Assembly: GCF_001949145.1 (NCBI RefSeq)
Contig: NW_019091469.1
Location: 455,701-519,700, forward strand
Source: Acanthaster planci
Lineage: Eukaryota > Echinodermata > Asteroidea > Valvatida > Acanthasteridae
Direction of reading: 5' to 3'
Length of the DNA: 64,000 nt
The translations under genes and the position numbers were made by a program. Of this stretch, positions 24,425 through 39,500 are shown piece after piece. Under the pieces are notes generated by a model, which saw nothing but the letters and a program-made list of their open reading frames with translations, ran no database searches and was not told where the DNA came from. How positions within the stretch are numbered: position 1 is the first letter of the stretch; every line of letters starts with the position of its first letter.

Positions 24425-24889
24425 TCATTAAAATGAATAAGCACTCAGTTTGTCCATTTTATGCAGTTCATACGATGGTAGTAACTTTGTTATTAATAAA
24501 TCCGTGTACATGCATAACTTGAAGGCCGGTTTATTTTGGGGGGGGTTAAGACAATTTTGACATGTTTTGAATAAGCGTGTCGTGATACATTTAGGTAAAT
24601 TAAGAGCACTGACTCGATATTCTGATCACGATGCCATGCACCCTTCATATTCATCGGATTCTTAGCCGTAGCCATAGCCGCAACTTTCGCATATCCTTGT
24701 GCTCAGTCTTGTTGCACAGAAACCGTAGAGGGCAGCATTCATAATTAACGGAGAGGTTGGTCTCCAAATTCAATCCGCGATTGCAGGTCCGAAGAGTTCA
24801 AATCAAATTCAAGCACTGTAATATTTTGCATATAATTTGATGTTCTTGTGGTACTATTGGATTTATGTTTGAGGAAAAAAGTTCAAAGT

Positions 24890-25170
24890 CAGGTGGTAAA
24901 AAACAGATGCCGCCCGCAACGGAACGGAAGGGAGTATTGGAAAACGGCCCACTAGACGATCCGCGAGCAGACGATTTGGTTTCTAACGCTGGGTCATAAG
25001 TCTGGACGTCGTTAGCCCGAGAATGCGCAATAGTATAACACTGATTTGGAACCAGCTTAGTGTTTCCCGCTGTGACTTCGGAATCGATATCTCACACGCG
25101 AGGAATGTGAAGGTATCGAGTCTAATTTCGCGACTCGGTCGTTCAGAAACTTCTGCGTATTCTTCTCAGT
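24890..25170 (+). promoter_or_regulatory. CpG-rich block, candidate GLIS2 promoter
   Basis: CpG frequency rises here (GCCGCCCGCAACGGAACGG, GACGATCCGCGAGCAGACG, CTGGACGTCG) against an AT-rich background, between the end of SAP30L and the first recognised GLIS2 coding exon. A promoter and non-coding first exon of the GLIS2 gene are a reasonable guess; no definite donor was identified. Confidence 0.3.
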
Positions 25171-28100
25171 TGTAATTTGTCGATCTTTCAGTTGGAAGTG
25201 GGCTGGATTCTGTTCAACCAATTAGGTACCAATACAATGCCGGACTTTAAATTTCATTTGAAAATTTTTGCTGATTTCCTCTACTTCTGTTATCAAGCAA
25301 TTCTTTTGGCATAGCTCCATGCATGCTTAATGGCTAGTTCATGCATGAATGATTAGTTTAAAACAGAGTCGATGTCTTCAGACTTTGGCTGCAGTTCAAT
25401 ATGATGGCAAAATCATGATGGCTGGAGTTCACATAAAATGTAACTGTTTTCAAACAGTTGTATTCTGTTTCAGAGTCAGATATGGTTGTTTTGTTCGGTA
25501 GAGTGGGCAGATTTGAGCACTTCAACTCGATATACTCTATATCGGTTTAAATACTCGCGGTATCGAGATTTTGAAGAATCGACAAATTCGCACAGCGGTA
25601 TAAATATCACGGCACGACTTGAGACTGAGAGCTACCTGGGATCGGGAAGACGTCTGTTGACTCACGGCAGGACTTCCAACATTTCCTTAAAACTCCTTCT
25701 GTTCCATTTTGTGGTGAAAAGGACGTGGGAAGCTCTAGGAATAGTTCTGAAATGTATGTAGCCTTTGTTATGTTTTGTGACAGTTAGAAATAATGTCTGA
25801 AAAATTAACGTGCAAGTCATCGTGGACCTGGTCATTCTTCCGCAGACTATTGTGGGGTTCGTCGTCCACCGTACTCCAAGGTTCGACGTGTTCGTAGGCC
25901 ACTCGTACTCGTACTAGTAGTAGCCTACTAGCTACTTCGTAGGCCAGGTATGCCATTGCCAGGAGAGCGGCGGACTGGACGCCGAACCCAAGTTCGGGGG
26001 GTAGGCCTAGGCCAAGAACATTTCATTTGCCATGTTAGCAGTCATGGTCATCTGGTCATGGCACTGTTGCAGTGCCTAACATTTAGCATGCATTAATTTA
26101 AAACAAGTAAGTAATGCTTAACGAGCTTAGGCTAGGCCCAAGTTGAACTCTAAATAGGTAGAATGAAGATATTCACAAACTCTGAAGTTTAAAGTATGGC
26201 ACACAAGAAAAATTTGGGGAATCCCTTCCAACAACAAGTTTTTGTCATGGACCATGCTTTACTTGGAATGGGGGGGGGGCTCACCTTTGAAAAGTTAGTT
26301 ATTTCCCCCTCTCCCACTTTATAGGCCTAGGCCCCTACCAGCCATTGGAGACCTGTACAGGTACATTGCAACTTCTGCCCCCCCCCCAAAAAAATATCAA
26401 CCTGGATCCACCCCTTCGGGGGCTTTTTGCCCTTTTCCTCCTCTCCCCACTTTTAAAACCTTTCCCACTGCCATTGCCGTGTTTTGACTAAGATCGTGAA
26501 TATTAATGCCCTACAAGTAGTCTTGGCCAATTGAAATCACAACTTGTAGCTCTTTCATCCTGCATTGACCAGTCACATTATTTTCAGCCTAGAGTGACTG
26601 GTGCCCTTAAAAAAAACAATTAAGAGTGATTTTTCTTCTTACAAGCATATGAAAAATTATTTGTTATTTTGAAAATCTGTGAGGTAATGAGCAGATACTT
26701 TAAAAATATTTTGAAGAAAACTGTAAAATTTCCTACAGGTTCACTTCTCCCATAGGTTTATGCATAAAACGCATAGCTTGTTTGTCATCCAAGTCCCATA
26801 ATGCGTTGCAAACGTTAAAAATGTTTATAACATGAATAGGCACGACAGGCAAGCACACAAAAATGTTCCAAGCAAAGTCGTGTCAACTTGCTCGGTTGCT
26901 TACCATCATAACCATGCTTACTCTGTGACAGAAAATTTGCTAAACATGCTAAACTTGTCATGAGACAAACACGAGAAAGACCGATTCAGTAGGCCTGTTT
27001 ACCCTACATGTACACTGTAGGCCTAAGACTCTAGTCTAAGCATGCTGAGCATAGGCCTAGTTGGCCTACATGTAGTAGTATTAGCAGCCAAGTGCCAGTA
27101 TTGCTAATAGGCCAATGTGAAGGAACAGTCATGACAGTCGTACATTCACAAAGGTACGTGTCGCAAATTTTGTCCAAATTTTGACCCTAAACATTTTGTA
27201 CATTTATGCAGCGGATGTGACAAGACTGTGGAGAGACTGTGCAGAAATAGAGACAAGTGGATTTAGAAGCAGATGCTTCTTTTGACTAATTTGATTCATA
27301 CAATATGCCAACCTGTGTTTTAGGACTGTTGTACACCTGTGGTAAGCAGAGCAGTACTGAGAGTACCAAATTTTCAGACTTTTGATAAACATTGCCTACA
27401 TACAGTACCTACTTTAAGACCATATACACATCATACTGTCGATTGGTAGAACCAGGGGTGTCTTTCAGCAACTGAAACTATGAACATGTTTCAGCTTTGG
27501 TTATTGGTTAAACATGCTGAACATTGAGTGAAAATGATGCCCATCAACAAGATTGTCTGCTTCCCTGTACTTTGTCTCAGTCAAATGTCAGATGACATCC
27601 GTTTCTGGTTGCTCGTTCTTGTGGGCCACCTTATACCGGTATGTTCCTGGCGTATTGCTTTGACATCATAAACATGTTTCTGGTGAGGGGTCACCACAAA
27701 ACATGACAGATACATGTAGCTTTGTGGGTTTATGATTGACATGAGCCTTGTGAGCAGATACGTGCATCGATGTCTGCAATTTGATTTAAGTTGTAGTTAC
27801 ACGGAGCTAGACCCTTATTTATTTTTTCTTTAATGTGGAGACAAACATTGTTGTTTTACGTGCGAGGCCCAAAGCATAACAGTACGTAAGGAAATCCCAG
27901 CATAGCCAGCTCGCTGTGTCTTCATAGAGCTCAGTGAGTCCAGATGCACCATTGGAGGGGAGGGGGTCCTTGGTGGTGGAGCAGGTGTTAGATAAGTGCT
28001 CAATGGTCTGAATGTCGTCACACTGAATATTCTACGCCAAGCTTGTGCAGAAAATTCCTTGAGACAAACATAACCCACTGATAACAGGAGAGAAAGTGAA

Positions 28101-31100
28101 AAACAGGATTCAGTTTTGGGAGTTGTAAACTTTGCGTCATCCTGTCCCAGCTGCAAGAAGTTATTTTCTCCACCTGTCCTTTGTGTGTGTCATTTCTACT
28201 CCCTGATTTTGTCACTTTTTACTCTGCATGTGTGATGTACAATACAGTACATATACAGCAATTCAGAAAACATGTTGAAAGTCCTGTGTAGCTCAGTATT
28301 GTCTTTTTCTTTTTGCGCGTTTCATTATTAACAACCAAGTGAAATGCATGCATAACTTTGGAAAAAATGTCAAACAAGCCCTAGCAATATTATAATTATT
28401 CATAGGACTATGCAAGCATAAATTATGTCTCATTCAGGTCCTGCAATGTGCAATAAAGAAGGTGCTTCAAACTGTACATGTATCAGTGGCTGCATAAACC
28501 TGTATGTCAAAGGTTAAAGTGATGTTAAATTTTTGTCACTTTGGTCGGTTAAATTGTGTGATTCTCTTCAGTTTTTTCCCCGTTCTCTTGGGAAAATAAA
28601 GAACAGATCCATAAGGGTTCCTAGTTTTAGGAGAATGAAATTCATTCGAGCCAAATGATAGCAGCAAGGCATTTGACCCAGGGCTTATAATTATTTTGAT
28701 GTCAGTAACATGACCAATCAACAAATGGAATTAAAGTCTACAGGTGCAATAAAATGCGTCCCATCAATATTACAGTGCTCTAGAAAATGTAAGTGAGTGC
28801 ATTTTAAAGTTGCCTAACATCTGAGTTTACTGGAAGGGGGTAGGCTGTGGTTCCTACAAATTCTTTGGTGTCAACTGATGTCAAATCCAGATGTTTCCTG
28901 TAGATTTTCATCTTTTTTTTTTCAGAAGTTGTAAAATTTCATTCATTTGTTTCAGACTTTGGTAAAGGCTGTGGCAATTCATTTTAATTTTGAACAAACG
29001 CATTACATTTTGTTTAGATGGGGGAGTCTGCTTTAAACACATTGGATCTGCCCCGGTCATATTTCTGTAAGTTTCCATCTGAAATGACTGAAGGATTTAA
29101 ATGTATTTCATTACTTTACAACAGGAGCTTTAAAAAAAGCAAAATACATGTACATGCAATTTGTTCTCCTGTTTGTTGGTGCCAAATTACTTTTTTCCTG
29201 GGTTTACAATTTTCAAGAAAAGTTTGTGTTTAGACTTTTTAGGAGAACCAAGACATATAAATCAAAATGTTGGTATTTTATAATTGGATTAGATTTTTTT
29301 CTTTTGTTGGTCTTGTGCTATGAACTTTTATACATGTACATATTAAAAATAAAACTTCTGATATGTTGTTTCTTCTCTAAAAATTTACATTCCATGTGTG
29401 TGTGAATAAATATTACTTTGCGTGTACAGAATACAGAATAATAATATGCACTAGATAATAACATACAGCTTTTATGTTTAACCAGTCTGGGTAAAAATAG
29501 ATGCTGATATTGCCATATCCATTCACAGCTGTATGGCCAATAGGTTGAACCTCTTGCCTGTGAACCATGTAGAACAGGGAGCCTGTGGTATACATGATTG
29601 CAGTGCAGACAGTCCAGGGGGTCCCAATGTACTGGCTTGTTAATTTTATCCCAGGCTAAGGTCAGCCCAACACACAAAGAAACTGTGTGCAAATCAATGG
29701 AAAGTACCTCATGGGATGGCTGTCCAGGGGGTATTACCAGCACACATGCTTGGTAGTAGACTTGTCCCAGTCCCATGTGGATTTTCTTTTGTAAGTTCCA
29801 TGCCATCGTTACATGCTTATTTTTAATCTGCTTTTGTGGGTCTTGGCCACATGTCCTTGAATTTTGAATCCAAATCTCGAATTCTGATCCTGGTCATTTT
29901 TAAAGCAAAGCGCAAAATGTACCGTACTGGTGGGCCCCACATGTTACTATTTGAATCACATGTGGACACAGCGGGTACACTTCCTGTAAATGGTTTGCAC
30001 ATGCCCACCTTTGACCTTCAAAGTTCACATCGGGACCTTCGCCAAGAGTCATTACTTACTTATTTATAATTTGTTGGACTCCATGCTCCGTAGCTAGATC
30101 TCAAATAATAGTTGACAAAGAATTTTATGAATAAGTGTCATTTTAGTCATTCTGTGAATTTTTCCTTTTGTTTGTTGCCTCCAACCAGTTTTTATGGGTT
30201 TTTTTTAGTAAAAAAAACAACACAGTGAGTCAGAACATTGAAAAAGAACATGTTGCGTGGTACACTCTTTCTGTTCTTAAATATTCAATGATTGTGGAAG
30301 CATTGCTCGGTATTTGAATGGCATATACATGTACATGTATATCGCATTTTGTATTGAAACCCATCACATAAAAAATGATTTGCTTATCACTTCTTGAGTC
30401 AGCTATTTTTGATTTATGGAGAAGAAAAAAACTAAGCGAGTTTCTTGATAATTTTGAATGTGTTATGATCTGTTGAATGCAGTCATAAGTGCAGTCGATT
30501 TTTAAAGCTCCCTTTTTGAGCTCCCCTTGGTTGGAGATGTGATGTGTCTTCTGGAATTCTTGCAGCCCAGATAAAGTGTCTGGACATTGCCCTGCAAACT
30601 TGAGAATGATTGTTATTTAATCTTTTTTTGACTAAAAAATCCCTTTGTCTTTTTAAATTGTGGAATACATTCAAAAACGTTGTGTTAAAGAAGTTAGATT
30701 CTTAAAAAAAATAAAGTTTTGGCTGTCAGAGTTACAGAGAAAATATTTCTGGAGATTGGTAGTCTGTCTTCATTACAGTAATTTTGACTCTCATCTTGGA
30801 GTAATATGAACCAGGGTTTTTAAAAGTTTGATAGCCTTCAACTGCCAGACAGGCAGTCAAAAGTCCAGTTATTCCAGACAAAGCCAAGCAAATTTTGAGA
30901 AAACAGTTTCATTATCAATTCTTTTCCCCTTCCATCTTTGGCAATTGCCCTTTTCTTTTGTTCGAATGGGCCACATTTACAGGCTCATGTGTCTGATTTA
31001 TTGACCTATTACTTTCCCTCAGTGGAAACATACCTCGTACCTGTACAGTACTTGGCGTTCACTTGAATTGTCAACATGAAAACCCAAAGAATGTTGCAAC

Positions 31101-33534
31101 ATCTTATGGCATTCTAATCCAGAATATTGGCCAGAAATACATGAAGTATTTTACATAGTGTAACCCGGAGTAGGCCTACTGGTATACAGTGTACATTAAT
31201 GTACTTGTGTCAATAATTTTACTCCTTTACAAATCTCTCAGCCAGTTGCTTGGCTGCTATTGTGCAAAGGTTCAGATGGAGTGTTTGCCCAAGTCATTGG
31301 AAACACCCACTGTGTGGCCCCCTGGTAGACCACCCTAGGGGGTGACCTTACACAGGTCCAGGGTAGACTTGCTACAAGTCTACCATTCTTAATCAGCTGT
31401 GTAAATTTACTGCCAGTCAGCAATAGTTACAAACCAGTATACCCATACTGGTTTGTCCGTGGTATATTAGACTGGATAAGGTTAGACGCTGATGCTTCCT
31501 AGTGTGGCTTTTGATTCCATCATTCCATCCAGGGACAGTATGGCAGTGTGTATCCTATAGAATCCATTGTGTGCAGGACACAGTACATTTACATGTATGT
31601 TTGTGCATGTCCTATAGGGTAGGCCTCCATCACATTTCTTTTTCAAGTTGTTGGGACAAGAAATGTCCCCATATTCTTGGTCCCTACAACGTCTATATTT
31701 TAACAAGGGTGTTGTTCCCATAACCTGGTAACAAGTTCGTGTATTGCCACATGTGTGCTTGCATACATTGCTTAGTTTTTGTCAGAATGTGCACAAACAA
31801 ATAGGATTTACTTGTGGGCTCTGGGCATTCGAATGCATTCATCTCACTCATCTGACTTTCCCCCGTAGAGAAAGCTGTTGAGTCCAAAGATAGATATAGA
31901 GAAGATTATTCTACCTATTCTACCAAACCTACGGTATTCTTAATATGGATAATCCAACTCCAACAAAAACTCATTTCAATTTTTATTATGGGATTATGTG
32001 TGCATTTCACTAATGACTGACATGCACGTGTAGAACGGCAAAGGAGGGAGGTGAAACATCATTTTGCCAGTCACGTGAGTCATGTCTGACTCCTTGTGAA
32101 CCTTGTTTATTATGGCGTTCAACATTTGCCTCGCTTCATCAGATCGGTACAGGCACAGGTACAATATACGTGCCAGCTCTTTAATTTTATCGGTTCAATG
32201 GTGTGTTTTCTACCCTGTTTACGCTATGTGTGCATTCCATTATGACCTTTGACAACAACATTTAATAATCTCTTCTCCATACATGCTTATAATATTGGAG
32301 TTTATTCCTGGCAGTCCTGTCAGGCATAACAGAATGTTCATCACTAATTATGTATTTTGACAATTTAAACATACTGGTACACAATGAACAGTACATGCAT
32401 AGGTGGTCTACTTGAAGGTCGTAATACATGCACCTGTGGTTGACCATGTTGAACCATGTCTTTGAGCTGTTGTAGTGGTTACAGGGTCAAAAAGGGTTCA
32501 AATGCGGCAAACATTGGATCTGGGTTTCTTGAATGCATGTTGTTAATCATTTAAAGTTAAATTAAAGTTGAGTATCATTCACTGGATGTATTGTCTATTG
32601 ATGTCAGTCACGTGTGACTGCAATGCAGTGGTTTTCTTCATCAGTATAACTTTAACCACAAGTGCAGATGTGTTGTGTTCCTTCTTCCATGGTCATTGCA
32701 AGCGCTCCTTCCAAAAATATCTCCCTGCCCATAGCTAAACAGATGTGCATGCACCTGTAGGTCTATGGACTGTGAAATAAACATTGTTTTTCACTCAGTT
32801 TGTAAGTGTACTGCAAAACATTTCTTGATTTTTACCCTGAATTTGATAGCAGACGATGTCACAGTATGCACATGTTTATCTCAGCATCGAGATAAATTGA
32901 AGCTAGGTTTCACAATTTATCCAGGGAACAATTTTCAAGAATTGGGTACGTGTACATGTAAGTTTTGGTTGGAAGGTGCAACTAACTTTGACCTGTCTAG
33001 TAACTCTGGAAGTAAAGGTCAGGTGATCCTGACTCCAAAAATGCTGCCCATTACAATTGATCTATCAAATTGGAGTGATGTTGGTTTATGAGATACGTTA
33101 AAAGTTATTTTCGGACTAATGAGAAAGTGTATTTAACCCTAATACGTATCTGTGGCATTTTGGCAAGAAACCTTGGTAAATGCTGCAAAATCAACCACTC
33201 TTAGCAGGAATGTCATGGAGGAATTTTGGCTGTATTGTACGTGTACATGTAATGAGCTTGACCTTTCAAGGGGCTAAACTTGTAGCCAAATGACGTGGTC
33301 TTCAGAGGCTCTGGAAAAGTTATTACGTGTGTACCTTCATGGGTGCAGACCTTCTCAGCTGTGAGGAGGTTCCCAAACCTGGCGTGTTTTGGACTAAACC
33401 TCTTAGTTTGTTAAAGCCAGTGTTTGTAATGAACCTACATGTAGTACAGTGCAACCAAGATGGCTGTGGTTGCTAGTGTGCTATTTTCATATCAACACAA
33501 TGTCGTTCATACAAATTCTCTTCTGGCTTCACAG
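25171..33534. other. Presumed GLIS2 5' intron or intergenic DNA
   Basis: No recognisable coding exon was found in this 8.4 kb. It contains many TAGGCCTAGG and ACATGT words and C- or G-runs near 26270 and 26385. The longest open frame (29318-29806, minus) has no splice context or family resemblance and was not accepted. Confidence 0.4.
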
Positions 33535-36500
33535 ATGGACATGTGTGGGCCCAGCCCACCACCCAAGGTATCCAGACCAGAGGGGATCAGTGGGCCTGGA
33601 ACTGGTCCGTCACAGTCCACCACCAAAGCTGCTATGGCTAACGATGGACACATGTGCAGTAACACATTTAAACATGGGCACAGTGGCTTAGCTGTTGGGA
33701 CTCTTATCTCATCTCCAGTATGTCCAACGAGATCCTGTAAGTTGGAGCTGAGCGTATATGCCACAGCTTCCATTTTTTTTCAGGAAGTTCAAGTACATTG
33801 CAGTTGAAAGTTAACACTGTGAATTCAGAATGGGAAATTTGAGGGAAAGAGTTCACTTTTACATGCACACCCACTTTTCACAAGACGTGAAAATAATTTC
33901 CCAGTTTTGTGAAAAGTTCTGAAAATGTTTTCTCAATTTTGGGAACAATTGTCAAAATCTTTCCCACTTTTAGAAACTCTCTGAAAATCTTTTCCCACTG
34001 TGCGAAGTTAATTTTTATTCGCATTTTCTGAAATGAAAGGGAATTGCCTTGGAAGAGAAAAGTGTGAAGAGAATTGCCCATTCCCATGTTAACTTTCATT
34101 TGCAGTTTACTGTACATGTATGTACCATCAAAGATGTTCCTCCCATGCAAAACAGCTACCTAGCTTCTTTATCCTAACATTTCTCTTCCATGAAGTTTAC
34201 TGGGTAACATTCTAAATTAGAAGAAAAGCATAGACAATGCTGGACTTTGCATTTTGACATTTTTATTTCTTCTTTTTATTTGTCTATTTTTAATAAAAAG
34301 TCAGTGATTCACAAGTCCCCATTTAAGGGTCCACTTAATACCAAGCACACGATGGATGAGTGTTGAAGCTTCGCTTGAGCAGGGGCAGGTAAAAACAAGG
34401 GGGAAATGGGATGAGACAGAAAGAACTAGAAAGTTGCTCTCCAGACATTGTCACACTAGACAAATGGGGCGATGCATCGTTAGAAACTGGCAAAAATTCA
34501 CACTTTCAATCTTTCAACCCCACTCCAATGCTGCGTTTACCCTGAGATTGACTTTAGCCTGGGTTGGACTCAAGCCTGTTCTTGACCAGGGTTGAGATTT
34601 TTCATCTGGTCATGGCCTTGCTAAGGTTGAGTCCAACCCAGGTGGAGAGGTAGTGAATAAAGGCCTTTTGTAAGTGGATACACCCACTGTCACTGGGAAA
34701 ACCCAACTGGTCTCTTCTACTCAACAACTACATGTACCCGTACATGTACATCACCCAAAATGCATGTATGGGTTGATTTAAAGACTTCACAGGACAGTGC
34801 AATATTGAGGGAAATTGTGACATGCTTCTACTGTACCGGTAGATGTGTGGGTCGACCAGTGACATACATGCATGTACTCACATGTATGTATGTACATGTA
34901 TGTACATGTACATATGAGCCTTATTGTTGGCAACTGACTGGTATCAAGTCACAGATGACCTGCTCTGCATGCTGCATAGAAAGTGCAGATTGCTTGTCTC
35001 GGAGACAAATTCCATGTAAAACTACCAGACGTGGTCTACAAAGGGATAGGATGCGAACTGGCATGCTAATGACATGAAACCTGATTTAAGCTATTTTTTT
35101 GCTGACTGATATTGCTAATTAGTCTGCATGTACATGCACGTGCACATTCATGCACTCTCACAGACTGAAAAGGTTGACTGGTCAACCCTGTCTTTTACAT
35201 ATTTAGCCATATTTGGGGTGCTGGTACAAATACATGTACAACGTATACATGTACCGTAACATTGAAAGTGGAAACGCAGTTGATGAAAATGTATTTTGGC
35301 TCTGTGGGGCCACAAGGATATTCCATATTACCTTTTAAATTACTTTCATTTCTGCTGGCATTTCTTTGTTTTCTTGTTGTCGTCCTTTGCCTTGTTTTTC
35401 ACATTTTTATTTTTGTAAATTAACCCACATGCATCAGTATTTACTTTATGCACAGACCAGTGCAAGCTGCAAATACAGAGTGCAAGATTGTTCTCACTAA
35501 GCTCATAATGCCAACTGGAAATGCAGGCACAGCACTAAATTTGTGTGAATACTATAGCAAAGGATTTCTCTACTGTTTTATATCAGTGAAGTTGGTGGAA
35601 GCGCTGTAGTAGTGATTGCACGCATGCACATGTTTATGTACATGCATGGAGGAAGGAAAACAGATGCATGTGAGCAACCTGACATTGGAGGTTGCTGGTT
35701 TGTCAGGGGTCATGCAAACCCGCCTTGCCCCCAGGCTACGGTGTCAAAGGTTGTAGGACCCAACCTACTCTGATCATTATCCTCTCTGATATCAAGCATA
35801 CATGTACACACATGTATAGCATTAGTTAGCTGTAGAGCACCTGTGACCATTAATGCCAACAAAACACTTTGTCTGTACTTTGTCAAAATTCTAACAAAGT
35901 TGCTTCCTGGCAATGTTGACCAAAAATTCATTTGTGCTCTTTGAATTTGACAAAATATCAATTCACTTTCCGAAACTACTGCCAAAATTTAACCAAACTT
36001 CTTCATCAAAAGCATTCTTTGAAAGATTTTTTTTATTTGTATGTTTAGATTTAGAAGGAATTTAGTAGCCTTCAGTTGCTATAATTATTTGCCAGTCCCC
36101 CAACTTTTATTCCAATTGGCCTGGAAAGGAACTCACAAAGTTGGATATCAGCTAAAAACCAAAGAAACCATTATACTGAAAATTTAATCCTAAAGAGCTC
36201 CTTATTTAAGTGAAAAAACCCCTTCCTTTGTCGGGGGAAGCACTAGATTATTAACGGCCAACTTGAGAAAAGCCAGTTTCTGTGGATTGACAGAAATAGT
36301 TGTTCGTGGTTTTTGAAAATGCTCATTAGTTGATGGATATTCCAGCAAGATCATCAAAGCTCAGAAAAATTGCACAAATGATTATGTACATGTACTGTTC
36401 GTAAGGTTTCTTTGAACAAAACCTGTGGTGGTAACAAGCTTTCTATCTCTAGAGCTTGGGTTTTTGCTCTCATTATTTAAAAATCTTAGCCGTGGAAGTT

Positions 36501-39500
36501 TTGTTCCACTTAAAATATTTGGTGAAAATTAGTTTTTGTATTACATGTATGTGTGCACACTCCACACATTGTGTGAGAAAGTTTTAGTTTGAATTGTTTA
36601 CTGGTCTAAATGTAGAACTAGAAGTTATGGCAAGCTGACGGCCTCTGTCAGGTGAACATTTTCTTGGAAGTCTTCAAAAACATAAAAGAGAAAATAATCA
36701 AATTCTTGGAAGTGGCACACCCTAACACAATTAAACCCCGGGGAGGGAGGTCATTACCAGCCATTGCTAATAAATCAAGCTCATCTTCCCCTTTTTTATG
36801 TTTCAAGTTAGATTTTTTTTAAAACTCTCAATTCCCTGGCATGTGTGCACTGTGGGTAAAATGATATTCATAAATATCTCAGACAGTTTCCCTAATCAAC
36901 AATGTACAACCTGACCATGTATCAACATTTGGTAATGCCCATTGCAATTTCATAATGCCTGCTGCGTACAAACGCGCTGGCACCTGGATACGAGACAGTT
37001 TAATTTAATCCTGTTGTTCAAGGATCTACGTGTATTGTAGCACGCAGAACTCATCACGTGCCTGCCAAGTCCATATACATGTAATTGTTAGGAAATTCTT
37101 CAGGACTTCCCTGGCCTGTGACTTGGGCATTGGTTGTGTCCATCTTCCTGAGTTGATCTTAAATGCATGTTTAAAATTGGCCAAGGACATACAGTACAAG
37201 TATTTATTCCCTCATTGAAATTGGAAGATTCAGCACTGATAGGGTTTAGGTTTGAAATACTTGGTCTCTTCCTAGTAGACAAAATATGTAATGTTTGTCA
37301 ACAAAATCCATTGTTTCATTTGGTTTGAAAAGGCCTACAAAAACCTTGGAATATTGTTCTGGATTGTATGTAAAGCTGCATTTAACCATTTTTCGACTGT
37401 AGTTTGTATTGACTTGTCAGTGCAAACATTTGAAAGCAATGAAAAGCCTAAAGTACTCTAGGTACAGTACACGTATGCCTGGAGAAAGGTGCTCCAGTGA
37501 ATGGCTGGGGTTCCAACAAGCACTGTCACCAACAAGTTATGTGGAAAAGTTCAAAAGACAGGGGAAGTGCGGATCAGACTGGCAAGCTGAAGGCTCTTTC
37601 ACTCATCCCTGATGGAACCTGAACTTGTGTGGGTAGCTACTGTACATGTGTACCCCAGTAGCAGCATTCTTCTCCCCCTTCCCCCTTCCACCTGACAGAG
37701 ACTGTCTCACCACCTCAGCAGACCAGACACGACTGTTGCACATTGTCTGTGGACATGGTGTGCAGGATTTTAAACTTTTTGATCCAATTTTCAATGATCA
37801 ATCATCCTGTTGCCTGCACCTTGCTGCATTCAAAGTAACATACAATAGCATGAATACTTTATCTCCAGAAGAGGGGAAAGCTATTGTTTTGGCTAAGTTG
37901 CCTGGAAAGTGATCACACCTGGCAGTCTGGACACTGGTTAGATGCATGCAGCCCATACATGTAGGCTTGACAGGTCTCTTGTTCAGAGTTATACATGTAT
38001 GTACATGTACGTGCACCTGAGCCCGTACGCAGTGATGTCCTGACAGTCCCATTGTAGGATTTGAGTTAGAGCTTTAGGGGCTTTTGGTGAGTAGCGATGA
38101 TTCAAATCTGTGGGAAAGTGCATGTACATGTACTTTTGCTCATTGTTGAGCAGGCATTGCTCTACATGTATGACCAACCAATAGCTACATGTACATGTAG
38201 CTAGTGAAATATGCAACTGCTCTGGAGGGTGAAGCAGGAAAGGGTTAACATTTTTCAAGCACGGGTAGTCGAAACATCAGCTCAAGTTTCACTTGAAGAG
38301 GCCTTAAAGAGCACCTCTTTAAGTTGATCTTAAAGAAATAAGTCAATATTTAGTGTTTGTCCAACATTGAAGGCCATTCGGCTGTCTGCTACGATTCCTT
38401 TTTTGCAGCGCCCTCTGTCGTCAGGGATCTGATCAGTGTCCACCTCGGCACCACTGAGGCCAGTACATCCCTGACTGGCCCAGGCACCATGACCACCAAG
38501 CCGCTGGACCTGTCTCTGGAGAGCCCCTCGATCATGGGGACTCACTCCTTGCTGGGAACTGGCATCAGCTCGGGACACGGGGCACCAAACACCAGCTCGG
38601 AGTCGGGGATGAATGCTGCTGCTTCTCATCCTGTGAGTTCACCTTTCCACTGAGAGAATTTTATCTGTTGAATTAATCCAATTTTTTAGATATTGAAGAA
38701 AAGTTCCTCAAACCCTGAACTTTTTCTCAGTGGTTAAAGTGGGAGGCTGCTTGTGGGCCATTTCCCTTACTTGCCCATACTTATGTGAGTAAGCCTTTTA
38801 TGAGTTATATGTCAATAAAATCTGGTACACTGAGTTCTTGAAATTCACATAAACATTACAATGTGTATTCCCCATTCTGAAGACATCACTGCTATACCTC
38901 GTGATTTTGGGGCAAGCTGTTTGTTAGTTACATATTAAAGAGACGCCTCGCACTAACATACTGTTTTCAGTAAGGAGGGTACAAAGAAACCAGTCTATTC
39001 TAGAGATTGTAGTCTCTATGCAAAAGTTTGTGAGTTAATTTAACCAAATTAAATTGCAAGAGGCATTTTCCTCTCACACGCAGAAAAGTGCTGTCTTTGT
39101 TTGAAAGCTGTATTTCATAGTCTGTATTGTGCTTGAACATGTAGGCTATGTACAGTACATGTACATGTAGTGCAGTCTCTCATGAAGTTTTGTACACATT
39201 CAGCCGTAAATTAGTTGGTTGACTTTCTGGCGTATTTTCACATGTGTAGTCTACATGTATGTACTGTAGCACACTACAGTTTGTCACACATTCTACACAG
39301 ATTGTTACATGTACTGGCACCTTTAAATTGAATGCGATGAAATACTCCTGACCCCACAGGTTTGGTAATTCAATAAGTTATGTACATGTACATGTATACA
39401 TGTATTTACCATTACATACTTANNNNNNNNNNNNNNNNNNNNNNNNNNNNNNNNNNNNNNNNNNNNNNNNNNNNNNNNNNNNNNNNNNNNNNNNNNNNNN

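Noticed and set aside
26260-26480. C/G-run block with a CTGGATCCACCCCTT word
   Set aside because: It resembles the terminus of the MITE at 46951-47207, but no partner terminus was found, so it was not listed as an element.
29318-29806. Longest N-free open frame apart from the DIRS relic (162 codons, minus strand)
   Set aside because: All three minus frames stay open for part of this stretch. There are no splice signals, no family resemblance and odd composition, so it is not reported as a gene.
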